A stretch of 64,000 nucleotides of DNA from Tetrahymena thermophila SB210 (Eukaryota; Ciliophora; Oligohymenophorea; Hymenostomatida; Tetrahymenidae), in assembly GCF_000189635.1 (NCBI RefSeq), contig NW_002476221.1, forward strand, positions 1-64,000, in the 5' to 3' direction. Position numbers and translations under genes: made by a program. Shown piece after piece: positions 38,608 through 52,921 of the stretch (within the stretch, counting starts at the first letter, position 1; every line of letters starts with the position of its first letter). The notes below the pieces were generated by a model. It was not told the DNA's origin. It did not search any database and saw only the letters and a list, made by a program, of their open reading frames with translations.

Positions 38608-40113
38608 TTTTAATATAAAATATATTTCGAATAATCTTCATCTTTTCTATATAAAATTATTTGGAAGAGGTATCTTTAAATTGATAAATCAAAAAATTAT
38701 TATATCTGATTTTAATGGTTTCATAAGGATACTCTAAAATAATTTGATATGCTGATAAATTATTTCTAGCTTAATATGGTAATTTATTTCAAATAATTGC
38801 CTAGTTTTTGAATGATAGGAAATTCCTTTAGAGACATTCCTTTTTATAAAGAGAAGAAAGTGGAAAGAATTATTGATTGATCTATTAATACAAGCCTTTG
38901 AAACTTATTACTTTACTGTTTTTTAATGATAAAATTATATATATAAATTGTTTATTTCTTTCCTTGAATTTATTATTAATTAAAATAAATTAATTGATTG
39001 ATTGATTTGATGATTTGATAAAAGACCAATCACTAAATTATCAAACATTCTTTTCATAATCAGCTTTCATAAAGACAATAAATATGAAATCATTTAAAAA
39101 TTTCATATTTTTGATAGCATTTCTATTTGCGCATATTTGAATGTTAATTGACTTTCTTACAATTCTATCCTGAATTAATATTTTTATCAATTTTTAGTTA
39201 AACTAAAAAGCTTATTATTCTAGTAAGAGTTAAGAAAAGGCTATAAATTAACGTAGAATTTTTATAAATTATTTATTAACAGAATACCCTATTCAAGTTA
39301 ATTTTAATATTTTTATTTTAAATAGTTTATAAAATCTTCATTTATAATCGTTAACTACTGCTTTTAAACAGATAAAAACTTTATTAAAACAAAAATTAAT
39401 CTTACTTTTAAATAGAATAGTTATAAAAGATATAATTTAAACGTTAACAATATTATTATATCCTTTTAAATTGAAAAATAAGACTCTCATTTTAAAAGGA
39501 AAAAAACAATTTCACAATTTAAAATGTAATTTTTTAATTTGAATGAACTTTATTAAAATAATTTATAATTAAAATTAAGCTTAAATAATAAATACTTTAT
39601 TATTGAAGTCAAATGAAAAATTTTATTTATTTATTTTATTTAAAATTAAGAAATGATTTTCAATTAATATTTTATTTTTCATATTTTGTAGTATTATTTT
39701 TAAACTATTATAAAATAAATATAAAAATAATTAGGATACAAATTTTCACATATTTGTCTAAAATAATCAAGATATTATTTATTATTTATAAAGTTTATAA
39801 TTAATGGAAAATAAATAATGTTTTTAATTTGATGTTGATCAAAAATTTAATATAAAAAAAAAGAATATCTAAATATTTGAGCTTGTCTATAAAATTCAAT
39901 TATTATAAAAAGTATTATACAATTATGTGACCGAAAACATTTAATTGCTAAAAGAATAAATAAATTACAATTAACATTAATATTTAATAGTAAATTATTC
40001 TATAAAAATCATAACCCAACAAATTTGAATAATAATAATAATTATAATAAAAATTTGTTATTAGTATTTTCAAGAGGTAAAAAGTTAATTAAATGTATTA
40101 AATTGGTGTAAAC
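38608..40113. other. Divergent intergenic region
   Basis: About 1.5 kb of AT-rich DNA lies between the divergent NEK kinase and the Asn/Gln-rich gene. A TTGA microsatellite lies near 38993-39012. A short 63-codon frame at 39613 is composed of A/T-rich codons and is not protein-like. Confidence 0.65.
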
Positions 40114-41457
40114 ATGATTGAAAATAATAATCTTCCTCAAACTCAAATTCTATAACAGTCTTTAAATATTATTCAAGAAGATAAATAATAGAATTTATTT
40201 AATAGGATGCATTATGGAATTTAAAATAGAATAAGTATGTAAAATCAACAAGGTGAAATATTAAATACGCATTAAACTAAAAATGATTAATTCTACAAGA
40301 ATTAGTTATAAAACTAGTTTTAATGTAGCAATAACTTCTCTGAGTAGAATGTAAATAATTAAGTTATCCATAAAAACAATATCAATAACAATCAAACTAA
40401 TTAGGTAAACGATAAAATTATTTAAGGTACTTTAAATGATTTAGGATAAAACTCCTATGAAAAAAGCCTTCATAATTAATAATTTGGAAATGGATAAGAA
40501 AGAATATAAATCATCAATGGTGAATAAATGAAAGATCCCAAATTTTAAGAAAATTTTCACATCAGCAAACTAAAAATATAAATGTAATTAAAGCACATTG
40601 ATACCGATTAAATTCAGACTTTAGGTAATTTGGTTGCTAATTAAGAAAATTAGTAATAAGTAGAACAGTAATCATTATCAAAACTAATTCAAAATAATTT
40701 AGGGAATAATATCATAGATCCATTAAATTTAAATAAATATGCCTCTTAGAATACTTAAGCAATAAGTGATATTTAGTTAAATAGCACTAATTAGATAAAA
40801 AACTTTTAAAATTATGGTAATAATTAAAGTTACTTATAATCTGTTTAAGGTAATAATGTAGAATGTTCAAAAGATTAGTATTGTTATCAACGTGATAGAT
40901 CTTGTAGCAATTAAACAACTTTGTTAAATAGAAAATCATCAATAAAAGAAAATTAATTAAGTGGGTTTAGAAAAAATTCAAAAAACAACCCTCAAAAAAA
41001 AAATGAAGAAAATGAAGTAAAGGTTAATTAATATAATTAGGCTCAAATTTAAATCTTAAATGTCTAAGATTAGTAGTAAGCTTAAGAATTTCCATATAGA
41101 GTGAGCTTTTAATCAAATTATTCTTCAGAGTAATAACAAATTTCTCCAAGATCATCTAAAAGAGAAACTATATCGTTTGTAAATCATAAGAATTCTTCTT
41201 CATCTTCTTAGTCATCCAATAATTTATTTGAGGTAGAGTAATATGGACCATGTAATGAGTAGAATTGTATATTTTAAAAATAGACAATTGAGTAAATACA
41301 TCACTAAATCTAAATCGATTATGGTAAAATATTTTGTAATTTAAAATAGTGCTTTCTTTTCAAAAATAAACTACAAAAAATAAAAATAAAACAAAAATTG
41401 AAGTAAAATATATAAATAAATAAAGTCTGTTAAGGGTAAAAATTCTACAATAAATGA
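40114..41457 (+). CDS. Asn/Gln-rich orphan protein, 447 aa
   Basis: This is an intronless frame of 448 codons from ATG to TGA under the ciliate code; under the standard code it is full of stops. Composition is dominated by Asn, Gln, Ser and Lys, with most Gln encoded by TAA or TAG. I recognise no conserved domain, signal peptide or membrane segment. Low-complexity stretches alternate with short charged patches, for example SPRSSKRETISFVNHKNSSS, a possible phosphorylation cluster. A Cys-containing basic C-terminus follows (ILF, CNLKQCFLFKNKLQ). The long uninterrupted frame and AACATG start support a real gene. Function is unknown. The Asn/Gln richness is prion-like, which is common in Tetrahymena and is weak evidence of anything specific. 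Confidence 0.7.
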
Positions 41458-42712
41458 TTATTTTCAATATCAATTATAAAGAATAATTGATTGAATAAAA
41501 ATTAAAAGGTATTTACTTTTCTTCGAATTTTCGATTTAAAGATTTTGATGTAAAATTTAAGGACTAAATTAAACTTTATCTGCTTAACCGCAGGTTATTT
41601 TTTTCCAGAATATTTTTTAATTCACTTAATTAAAATTCACATTTTTCATAAAATCAAAAAGAAAAAGGAAAATATATTTTTTTTGATTTAGATGCTTAGT
41701 AAATTTTATATTTTTTGAACTAAAGTAGTGGCAAATATATTTACCCTAAAAGATATCTGAAATAATTAGTTATATTTGAGAGCATATTGTTATTTTTTTT
41801 TCCCCTCTTCTTTTATTAATATAACCATTTCCTTCTTTACTATATTAAGAATAAAGAAATTTAAAGGAATTTCATTAGTCTGACTATTAAATTTAGTAAA
41901 AATCGCTACTTGCATAGTAGTCTAGCCTCAACCACTAGAACAATTATGAACTAAGAGAAGAGATGGTAAATTAAAAAATTTTTACTTTTAAATCTTAAAA
42001 ACTATATACTGTACTAATAATAATATCAAAATTTTTTGTGTGAAATAAAATTGATAATATTTAAAATATTTCTAATAATCAAGATAATTTTTATTTTTAA
42101 TTTATTCCACTAATCATAAAAATTATTTTGAAAGAAAAACATACTAATTATTTCCAAATAAACATATTTTCTTAATTGAAATTAAAAACATTAGAAATTT
42201 ACTAAATAAAATTTGAGTATAAATCAACAATCGTGCATGCCAACATTATAGAATGAATAATTTAACATCTAATAAACGTAGCCTTAAATCATACAAAAAG
42301 AATTAGTGTCAACCTAATAGACTTAATTGCTTGCCTCCATACCATTGGGTTTAGAATATTAAGAAATCAATGGGCTTGAAAAAAAGTAATTTTGATATTT
42401 TAAATACTCATTATTATAACAATCCCCACTGACTTTTGGTTTAATGATATTCTTAATAATTTCAAAGAAAAAGAAAATTATAGGGAAAAAAAGAAAAGAA
42501 TTTTTATATTGTTTATATCTCTTAAAAAAAAGTAGAGAAGTGAAAGAAAATAAATACAAAAAATTAAGCGAACCAAGTATTTTTTCATAAAAGCATAATT
42601 ATTACTTTAAAAGCTAAAAAGTGTTTAATTATAAAGGTTTTAGCATTCAAGGAGTACGCCATTTTACTAAGGAGAATAAGAAGATAAAAGTTTTGATTAG
42701 CAGCCATAAAGA
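41458..42712. other. Intergenic region
   Basis: AT-rich spacer of about 1.25 kb between two plus-strand genes. The stretch near 42200-42440 is slightly less AT-rich, but I could fold no tRNA from it and find no protein-like frame. A promoter for the zinc-finger gene is expected here. Confidence 0.55.
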
Positions 42713-45700
42713 ATGAGCATTTTAGCAAATGGAGCATAGCCACTAATAGCATTAACTCAATATGATTAAACAGCGATAAATACTTATACATAGTAATAAT
42801 TATCATCTCCTTCAGTAGCAACAGTGATGCCACAGAATCAAAATTTAGGTGTATATGAAAATTAAAAATTAATAGATATTAGTAAATAGGATCTATTATA
42901 TAATAATAATTAGGCTAAATAATAGCAAACAAATATTGGCTACTAAACTCAAATGTATTTTTTTTCTTCATTTTTTCGAAAAATAATGATATTAATACTT
43001 TTATTAAAAATAGGAATTATGAATAAAGCAAAATCTAAGAAGCAAATAATTAAAATTCAACTCATTTAGATCACTAAAAAAAAAGAGAAGAAAGTACTAA
43101 ACAATATTCAGCAGATAAATATCGCCATAGTAGGAAAAAACGCTCTTCATCATCTTCTTAGCACTCTGCTAAAAGAAGTAGAAGTCGTTCAAAAGATAAG
43201 AAAAAATACAACAAAGACTCAGGAAAATAATCTTCTAAAAATTAAAATCATTAAAACTCTTCACATCATAAAACCTATCCTAAACCTCCAACTATAAATG
43301 AAGGTAACAATATTTTTATTTAAATTAAAACTCCTAATTGAATATTTATGCTAAATTTTAATCAATCAAACTAAAAAATATTTACTTTTTAATTTTTTTT
43401 ATGTGATGTTTAAAGCAATAAACTTTAGTCTTTCTTTTATTTCGATGAAATATTGTATAAATAATACCTTTTTGATACGATAAAGACTTATTTAATAATT
43501 CAGTTTTGATTAAAAGGGATTAAGCTTGCAATTTAGAAAAAAGTGAACTAATAATTATTATAAAATGCTAGCAATATTTTTTTCTAATCAATCACTTATT
43601 TAATAATTTAGTATTATTATTAATTTTTAACCACATTAATTCATTTGTGTGTTTTCAAAAAATTTAGCAATTTATTATTACAATATTTTATTTTTAAAAT
43701 TTTAAGATATAAAAGTTTAAGATATTTAGTTCTTTCTATTTAAAAAACGATTTTAAGAATTAAATTTCCTTTTATTTTATTTTTTCATCGATTTAATAAT
43801 ATTAAATTATTGTTTTTTAAAGAATTAGGTGATTGGAAATGCTTTGAGTGTGGAAATTGGAACTTTGCTAAAAGAGTAAATTGTAATATATGCTAGCATG
43901 CGAAAGCTGACAAAAAAAAGAATAGTAATTAGGGATCTTAATCTTCTAATCATTAAGGAAATAGTCATCACAGTAATAGTCATCACCATCATTAATCTTC
44001 ACAGTCTCATATACAATAAAAAAACCACCAAATAAATAATCATCATTCTAGCTAAAAAGAAGATATCAAGCATTCTTCTCATAGTCATCATAATTCTCAT
44101 CATCATTACCATCATGATAGTAAAAAGTCTAGAAGAAGCAGAGAACGCTCGCATGATAATCAAAGCTCTCATGATTTAAATAGAGGGCATCATCATCGTT
44201 CTTCATACACAGATTTAGCTTCTATTGATGATAATAAGCGCCATGATGTTGGGAATCATAAAAATTAAATGAAAACTAATTACTCTAATAAGCATGAGGA
44301 TGATTATCACAAAAGAAATAATCACTAATCTCATCACTAAAACAGTAGTATGTATTAACACACAAATAATAATAATGTTCATTAAAATCATTACAACCAT
44401 ACTAATTCTAGCCATAATTTAAGTAATAATAACTCACATATGAGTAATCACCATCACCATCATAGCAGTAGTCATCATCATAGTAATAATAACCATCATC
44501 ACCATAATACTAGCTATAATAATTATGGAACTAATTATCACAGTTAAAAAGGAGATAGATAAGATGATTATTAAAACGATTATGATAGAAAAAAAGATCA
44601 TACCCATAGTAGCAGAGACAAAAAGTATGATCACTCTTCTAATTCATAAAATTAAAATAACAATCATAGTAATAATTATCATAATAGCCATAATAGTAAT
44701 TATTAAAATAATGGACATTATAGATAATCATCTTAAGAAAGGCACCATAATTCAAATAGTCATAATTATTCTAATACTAATAATTAGCATTAAAGTGGAG
44801 GTAATTACCATTAGGGTGGTAATAATCATCACTAGAGTGGAAATTATCATCACTAAAGTGGAGGTCATCACCATTAAAGTGGAAATCACCATCATCAAAC
44901 AGGAAATCATCACCATTCTAGTGGAAATCATCATCATTCCAGTGGAAATCATCATCATTCCAGTGGTAATCATCATCATTCCAGTGGAAATCATCATCAT
45001 TCTAGCGGAAACCATCATTAGAGCTAAAGTCACCATCATTCAAGTAGTAATCATCACCATTCAAATGGAAGCCATCATCATTCCAGTGGACATCATCATA
45101 ATTCAAGTGGACATCATCATAATTCAAGTGGAAATCATCATCATCATCATTCAAGCGGAAATCATCACCATTCAAGTGGAAGTAATCATTAAAATGGAAA
45201 TTAATATCATTCAAGCAATAATCATCACCAAAACAGCAATAATTATCATAGTTAAAGTAGCAACCATCTTAATCATCATTCAAGTAATAACAGTCATCAC
45301 TCTAGTAACCACAATCATTAAAATGATAGTCATCATCAATAAAATAATAATCAACACCACTAAAGTAGCCATCACCAAAACAATTAATTACAAAATTAGC
45401 AAAATAATAATTAAAATAATAATCCTAATTATTTAAATAACAATAATCACAATTTAAGTGTTAGTAGTCAGCAATAAAGTAGTAATAATCAGCTTAACAA
45501 TAGTAATCATTAAAATTAAGCAATGCATCATAATTAGAATAGTAACTAAGGATAGAATATTGATCATTATGGAAATAATCATTTAAATACAAATTAGATA
45601 AGCAGTAACAGAAAAGATTATGAGGATTAGAGTTATAATCATTAATACAGCAACCAAAATAATGATAACTAAGCTTATACAAATAAAATTATTTCTTAAT

Positions 45701-46896
45701 CTAATCAAAACTCTGTAAATAATGTTAATAGCAACAATTAATTTGAATATAATTAGCTTTAACAACAAAATTAATAAAATATACAATAGTATAACTAAGC
45801 AAATTCTGTTAGTAGCTATCAAATTAATTAAGGATATTAAGATTAATAACTGCAAAGTCCTTATCCGTAATAATAATAATAATAGTAATAATAATATTAG
45901 TAGACTAACTAAAATTTAGGTAATTAATCATAATACAACTAAAACTAACAGAATTTGAATCATAGTGGTTAAATTTAACAATAATATCAGTCTTCCTAGC
46001 AACAAAATTAATAATATATTATGAATAACTAATAAAACTAACAAAACAATCCTTAAGTATAGTAAAATAACTAAGTTCAATAACCTTAAAATTATCCTTA
46101 TCAAAGTAATTAATAAATCTTAGAAAATAAAAATGAATTTTATAATAATAGCTATTAAGGATTTTAATAAAAAGTTAGTGAAAGTAGAGGACATAGCCAA
46201 CATCATAATAGAAATTCTTCTCCCTCAATAATTTAATAACAATAGCAATAATAAAACTTCTAATAATTGTCAGGATTTTAACAAAATGTGTATGAATATG
46301 ACAAACCATACTAATAATTAGAAAATAAATCTTAGTAAGAGTAATATTTATAATAAAAGACTTGCATTAATGAGCAAAATAATTAATAATTTGTAGATCA
46401 ATAGTATATTAAACATTAAAAAGTTAGTGAAAATAGACAAGAAAACTACACATCTTCTTTTTCAAATAATAATTAAATTAATGAGAATATTTAACCTTAA
46501 TAAAGATAAAATATATCATAAACACCTAGTAGTGTGTAAATTAAATAAAACAATTCAATATAGAACTCAACTGGCAATTAAGCAAATAGTAACATCTCAA
46601 ATGATAGATCTTCATATTCTTAATCTAAAAAATCTCATAACCATAGTCATAAAAGCGAAAAAAAAGACAGCTCTGAAAATAGATCAAATCAAAAGAAACC
46701 ATTTTAAAAAAAGGAAGGGGACTGGGTATATTTTTCGATACTTGCTAATTATTTTATAATTTTTTAAATTAACAATTTTAATTTAAATTACTAAATTAAT
46801 GTAATAATTTATAATAAATAGGTTTGTCATAAATGCAAAAATATAAACTATGCTCGTAGAGATGAATGTAATCTTTGTAAGGAAAAGAAAAAATGA
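42713..46896 (+). CDS. Two RanBP2-type zinc fingers flanking a ~950-residue His/Asn/Ser repeat domain
   Basis: Four exons join exactly in phase: 42713-42954, 43014-43303, 43829-46725 and 46822-46896, giving 1,167 residues. An N-terminal Arg/Ser/Lys-rich region (KKRSSSSSQHSAKRSRSRSK) precedes finger 1, DWKCFECGNWNFAKRVNCNIC, at about residue 178. The very C-terminus is finger 2, DWVCHKCKNINYARRDECNLC, followed by KEKKK and TGA. Both fit W-x-C-x2-C-x3-N-x6-C-x2-C perfectly. Such fingers bind single-stranded RNA (ZRANB2, FUS type) or ubiquitin. The Arg residues after Tyr/Phe-Ala favour RNA. Between them lies a very long His/Asn/Ser/Gln/Gly-rich domain, including a tandem GNHHHSS repeat. The RS-like segment plus paired fingers recalls splicing factors such as ZRANB2, but the order differs. 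The 525-base intron 2 is unusually long for this window. Confidence 0.9.
44798..45192 (+). repeat. In-frame 21-base minisatellite encoding GNHHHSS
   Basis: Degenerate tandem units of 21 bases (GGAAATCATCATCATTCCAG type) lie in frame within exon 3 of the zinc-finger gene. The most regular copies run from 44902 to about 45022. Outer copies drift to GGHHHQS, GHHHNSS and SGNHHHHHSS. The CAT-rich units leave the other five frames largely free of stops. They therefore generate spurious Ile/Val-rich plus-strand frames and Met/Ile-rich antisense frames. Confidence 0.9.
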
Positions 46897-47955
46897 TAAT
46901 TTAATATATTTTTTAGGTAATAACAAAAGAAAAAAAAGATAAAGATAAATATATTTAATAGTATAAAAAGATTATATCTTTATTAATAATAATAAAATAG
47001 TATAAAACTTTGGATTAGGCTATGTTAAAAATATTATTTTTTAGAAATGATGATAACCTACCTAATTAAGAACCTTTTTAATTGAATATGTAACTTAAAA
47101 AACATATTTTGATACTAACTATTAATTTAGTAAAAAGTAATTAATACTATATAACTCAACTAAAATTAAATTCGAAATTATTTAAAAAATATAAAAAACA
47201 AACTACAAACAACAGTATTAAAACTAACCATTATAATATATTTACAGAAAATATTTTAAATTAAATTCTAATAATAATTGCTATTTTAATTTTATATATT
47301 CACTATATATTACAAGATAATGAAATAATTTTAATTAATTCCTAGTAAGCTGTTTTGGTATCAACTCTATATTTTTAAAATAATCAAATTTTTTGATGTT
47401 ATAAATATTTAGATATTTATTAGTTATTCCTTAACTTTTGCTTTCTAAAATTATTCTCTTTTTTTTCTAATAGATATTATGTATTAAAGTATAGATATAA
47501 TTTATTAACAAAAAATAATATAACTGAAGTTATAAACAATTTATTTTATTCAAGCTTTATGAATTTTTTTTTTTAATTTAAAACAATAAATAATTAATAA
47601 TTAATTTAAAAAAACCATGAAAAATAAATAAACTCTGATAATATAAATGAAGAAAGTAAGTAATAAAAAACAAATTATTCTTGAAAGAAACATAAAAAAT
47701 AAATATGTATGTAGTAAATACTATTTCTATATAAATGATTCATTTGCAACAATCGTTTAGTATTATCTTTATTAATTTTAATATAATAGAAAATAAGAAT
47801 GGGTTTTTTATTTAGAAAATAAAGTAGGTATGTATTTATTGCCTTGATTATTAGATAAATTGTTGATTTTTGTTGTTGTTGTTGTTGAAGTTAATGTTAG
47901 TATAACTAATAAGAATTAAGAAATGTGATATTTTCTTTTAAAATATCAAAGTCTT
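46897..47955. other. Convergent intergenic region
   Basis: About 1 kb of AT-rich DNA lies between the zinc-finger and AGC kinase 3' ends. A short TTG microsatellite (47872-47887) lies just past the kinase stop codon, in its likely 3' UTR. Nothing else is recognised. Confidence 0.65.
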
Positions 47956-50613
<2,658 letters not shown>

Positions 50614-52297
50614 TTGTTTTTATTTGTCTCTGTCTTTTTCTTTATATCAAAAATTATTAATACGCTCTTTTAAGCTTTTGTTTTCTTTCTTTTTTATTTT
50701 TCCTCTTTTTACTAAGTTTTGGAGTTGTTATTATTATTGATTTTAATTTAATAAATTTTTTATTTATTATAAATAACTTTTGCCTAATGTTCTCTCACAT
50801 ATAATTCATCAAAATTCGCTAAGTGATTAGACTGCAATATATTTTTGATAATCAAATTTTATTTATTTATTGACTCAATTTTATTTTGTTTTAATTTTAT
50901 AAGTAAATTAAGCAAGTTATTTATCAAGGAAATAAAAAACCTGTTCTTTAAAAATTTATAATTAGGTAGAAAATCATATATAAAATATCACTTAGTTCTA
51001 TGATTTTATAGGTTGATTTAAGACTTCTAACTCCTTTTTTCATCTGGTAAATAAAACTCAAAGCGAGTATGCTTTATTTTTATTTTTTTTTTAAACAATA
51101 AAAAATTAAGATAGAACTATCTTTATTTTTTTTCCAGCCATTAACTAAAATCTAATTACCATTAATTCTTTCTCACAGCAAGCCTTAAAATAAAAACTTT
51201 TATTATGACAATAAATAAAATTAATACATTGGTAAAATCTATATAATATGTTTAGATAGTCAAAAACATATTATAAACTTTATAATTACTGGTTATTATA
51301 TATTATTGAAACCATTTAGGCTAAACCTTTCTATTTATAGCATATTTATTTTTATTTGCTAGAAGATTTTGTTAGTTTTTTTATTTAAAATTGTCACTGA
51401 TTGATTTGTTTTTTGATTAATTCAGGAAAGAAAAAGTAAGAATTAGTTATATTAATATTTTTGCTAAAAATCTGTTATAATATTTGCTTAAAGCTTCAAA
51501 ATGGTTAAAAAATAGTAAAATCATTTATATTTTTTAGAAGATTGTTTTAATCCATTTATTTTATGTGTTTTAATATGGAAGTAATAAGGTGAGCCTATTC
51601 AAGGATCGTAATTTATTTCAGTTTTATTGATTAAAAAAGAGAAGTGTACAAGTTTTTATTTTTTATAGAAGCTAAAAAGAAAACAAAACTATGAATAATT
51701 GAGCAAATAAAAAGTAACTTAGAGATTTTTAGTATTAGAAAATAAAAAATTTCATTCATACAAAAGTAAGTAAGTATTTTAAAGGACTACTGAATTTATA
51801 AATTGAATGCTAAACATGACAAATATTTATTTCTTAACGTTTCCAAAAACACTTTTTAATAAAATAAAAAAATCAATTGATTCGATTATTCAACCTTTTT
51901 AATTAGTGCTTATAATAAAACTAAAGTAGATCTAAAGCTATTTTTTTTTTCAACCAATATATTTTAAGAACTAAGATTTATATTAAATGTGCAATAATTA
52001 ACCACAATTTTATCTGAAAAGTCATCAGTGAAATTTTTATAGACTAAAGTACATTAAATTTAACTTAAATCTTCAAATAACTATAGGTGATTTATGAAAT
52101 TATATTGGTGGCCAAAGAAAACTTTTTTAATTCTATACTCTATCTTAATATCAATGTATTGATCCATAAAATATAAAAAATGTCTTGATTAATTGTTAAA
52201 ATTTTATAAGCTTCTCAAAGAAAATTTTACTAAAATATAACAAATATATATTGTGCAATATTAAATAATCTAATAATTTTGATATCATTTAACATAT
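50614..52297. other. Intergenic region, ~1.7 kb
   Basis: AT-rich DNA between two minus-strand genes, with promoter sequence for the AGC kinase expected at its left side. The frame at 50552-50740 on the plus strand is antisense to the kinase start and is not a gene. No protein-like frame was found. Confidence 0.65.
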
Positions 52298-52921
52298 TCA
52301 CTCTACCCCTCCAAAATGTTATCTTAGTATTGGTTAAAATACATAATCAGAAATGTTTTACACACAAGAATTTCCTTCAGTCATTTAGCTGAGAATTTTT
52401 TCTGATAAATCATATGATGAATCTCTCATTTAAATGATCATTTTACGAAGATCTTATTAATCTAAATTTTATTGATTTAGCTAAAATAAACAATAATCAG
52501 TATGGTTTTCTACTATCCTGCAGAGCTATGCCGCAAGTTAATCACAGTTTTTCTAATCTAAAATAGAAGATATACCTCCAAAAATTATAAAACTAACACT
52601 AGTAAATGGAATTAAAGGAGGAGGAACTCTGTGAATAACAACCTGTTCATTTAACTAAGCTAAATGCTAATTGTGAAGGTCTCTCAAAATTCTAAGCTCT
52701 GAATCTGATTCAATGTTTTTAAAATAATGATAAGTTTCTAGAAGCTATATTAATGATTGCTTGTATGCAACATGACTGCTTATAATTTTTTAAACCAATT
52801 CTTATGCTTTATCAACTCTTTCTAATGGTATACTTTCTCTTGCAACGCTAAAATATTTAATATTTTTATAATTAAAATAATTATTAAATTTTGAATTATT
52901 CCTAAACAATCTGTATAACAT
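52298..52921 (-). CDS. Divergent COQ7-like (5-demethoxyubiquinone hydroxylase family) protein
   Basis: This is an intronless frame of 207 residues. The first 25 residues (MLYRLFRNNSKFNNYFNYKN) are Arg/Asn/aromatic-rich without acids, like a mitochondrial presequence. The rest aligns by eye with COQ7. RVDKAQE matches RVDHAGE, and LHNQHLAQLNEQVVIHRVPP matches the EKDHL..FNEL...RVRP segment. LIPFTSVSFIIFGGISSIL matches LMPLWNVLGFALGAGTALL, and a VEN segment matches VEES. RDSSYDLSEKIL stands where COQ7 has RDEELEHHDIGL. The first Glu and one His of the di-iron site appear kept. The Glu of EKDH and the final ExxH pair are replaced, so oxygenase activity is doubtful. It may be a regulatory or lipid-binding paralogue. 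The family assignment is from pattern recall, not a computed alignment. Confidence 0.6.

Noticed and set aside
42200-42440. Possible tRNA in a less AT-rich intergenic stretch
   Set aside because: I could not build an acceptor stem or a T-loop with the conserved TTC sequence.
44900-45200. CRISPR-like or satellite array
   Set aside because: The repeats are 21 bases, degenerate, without spacers and in frame within a coding exon of a eukaryotic gene.
44752-45214. Antisense ORFs rich in Met/Ile or Asn/Asp
   Set aside because: They arise because CAT-rich repeats read antisense as ATG/TGA-poor codons. They have no domain, and the sense frame is tied in phase to both zinc fingers.
52298-52921. Reading the COQ7-like gene as a pseudogene
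   Set aside because: The frame is intact for 208 codons with a good presequence-like start. Loss of some ligands is substitution, not decay by stops or frameshifts.
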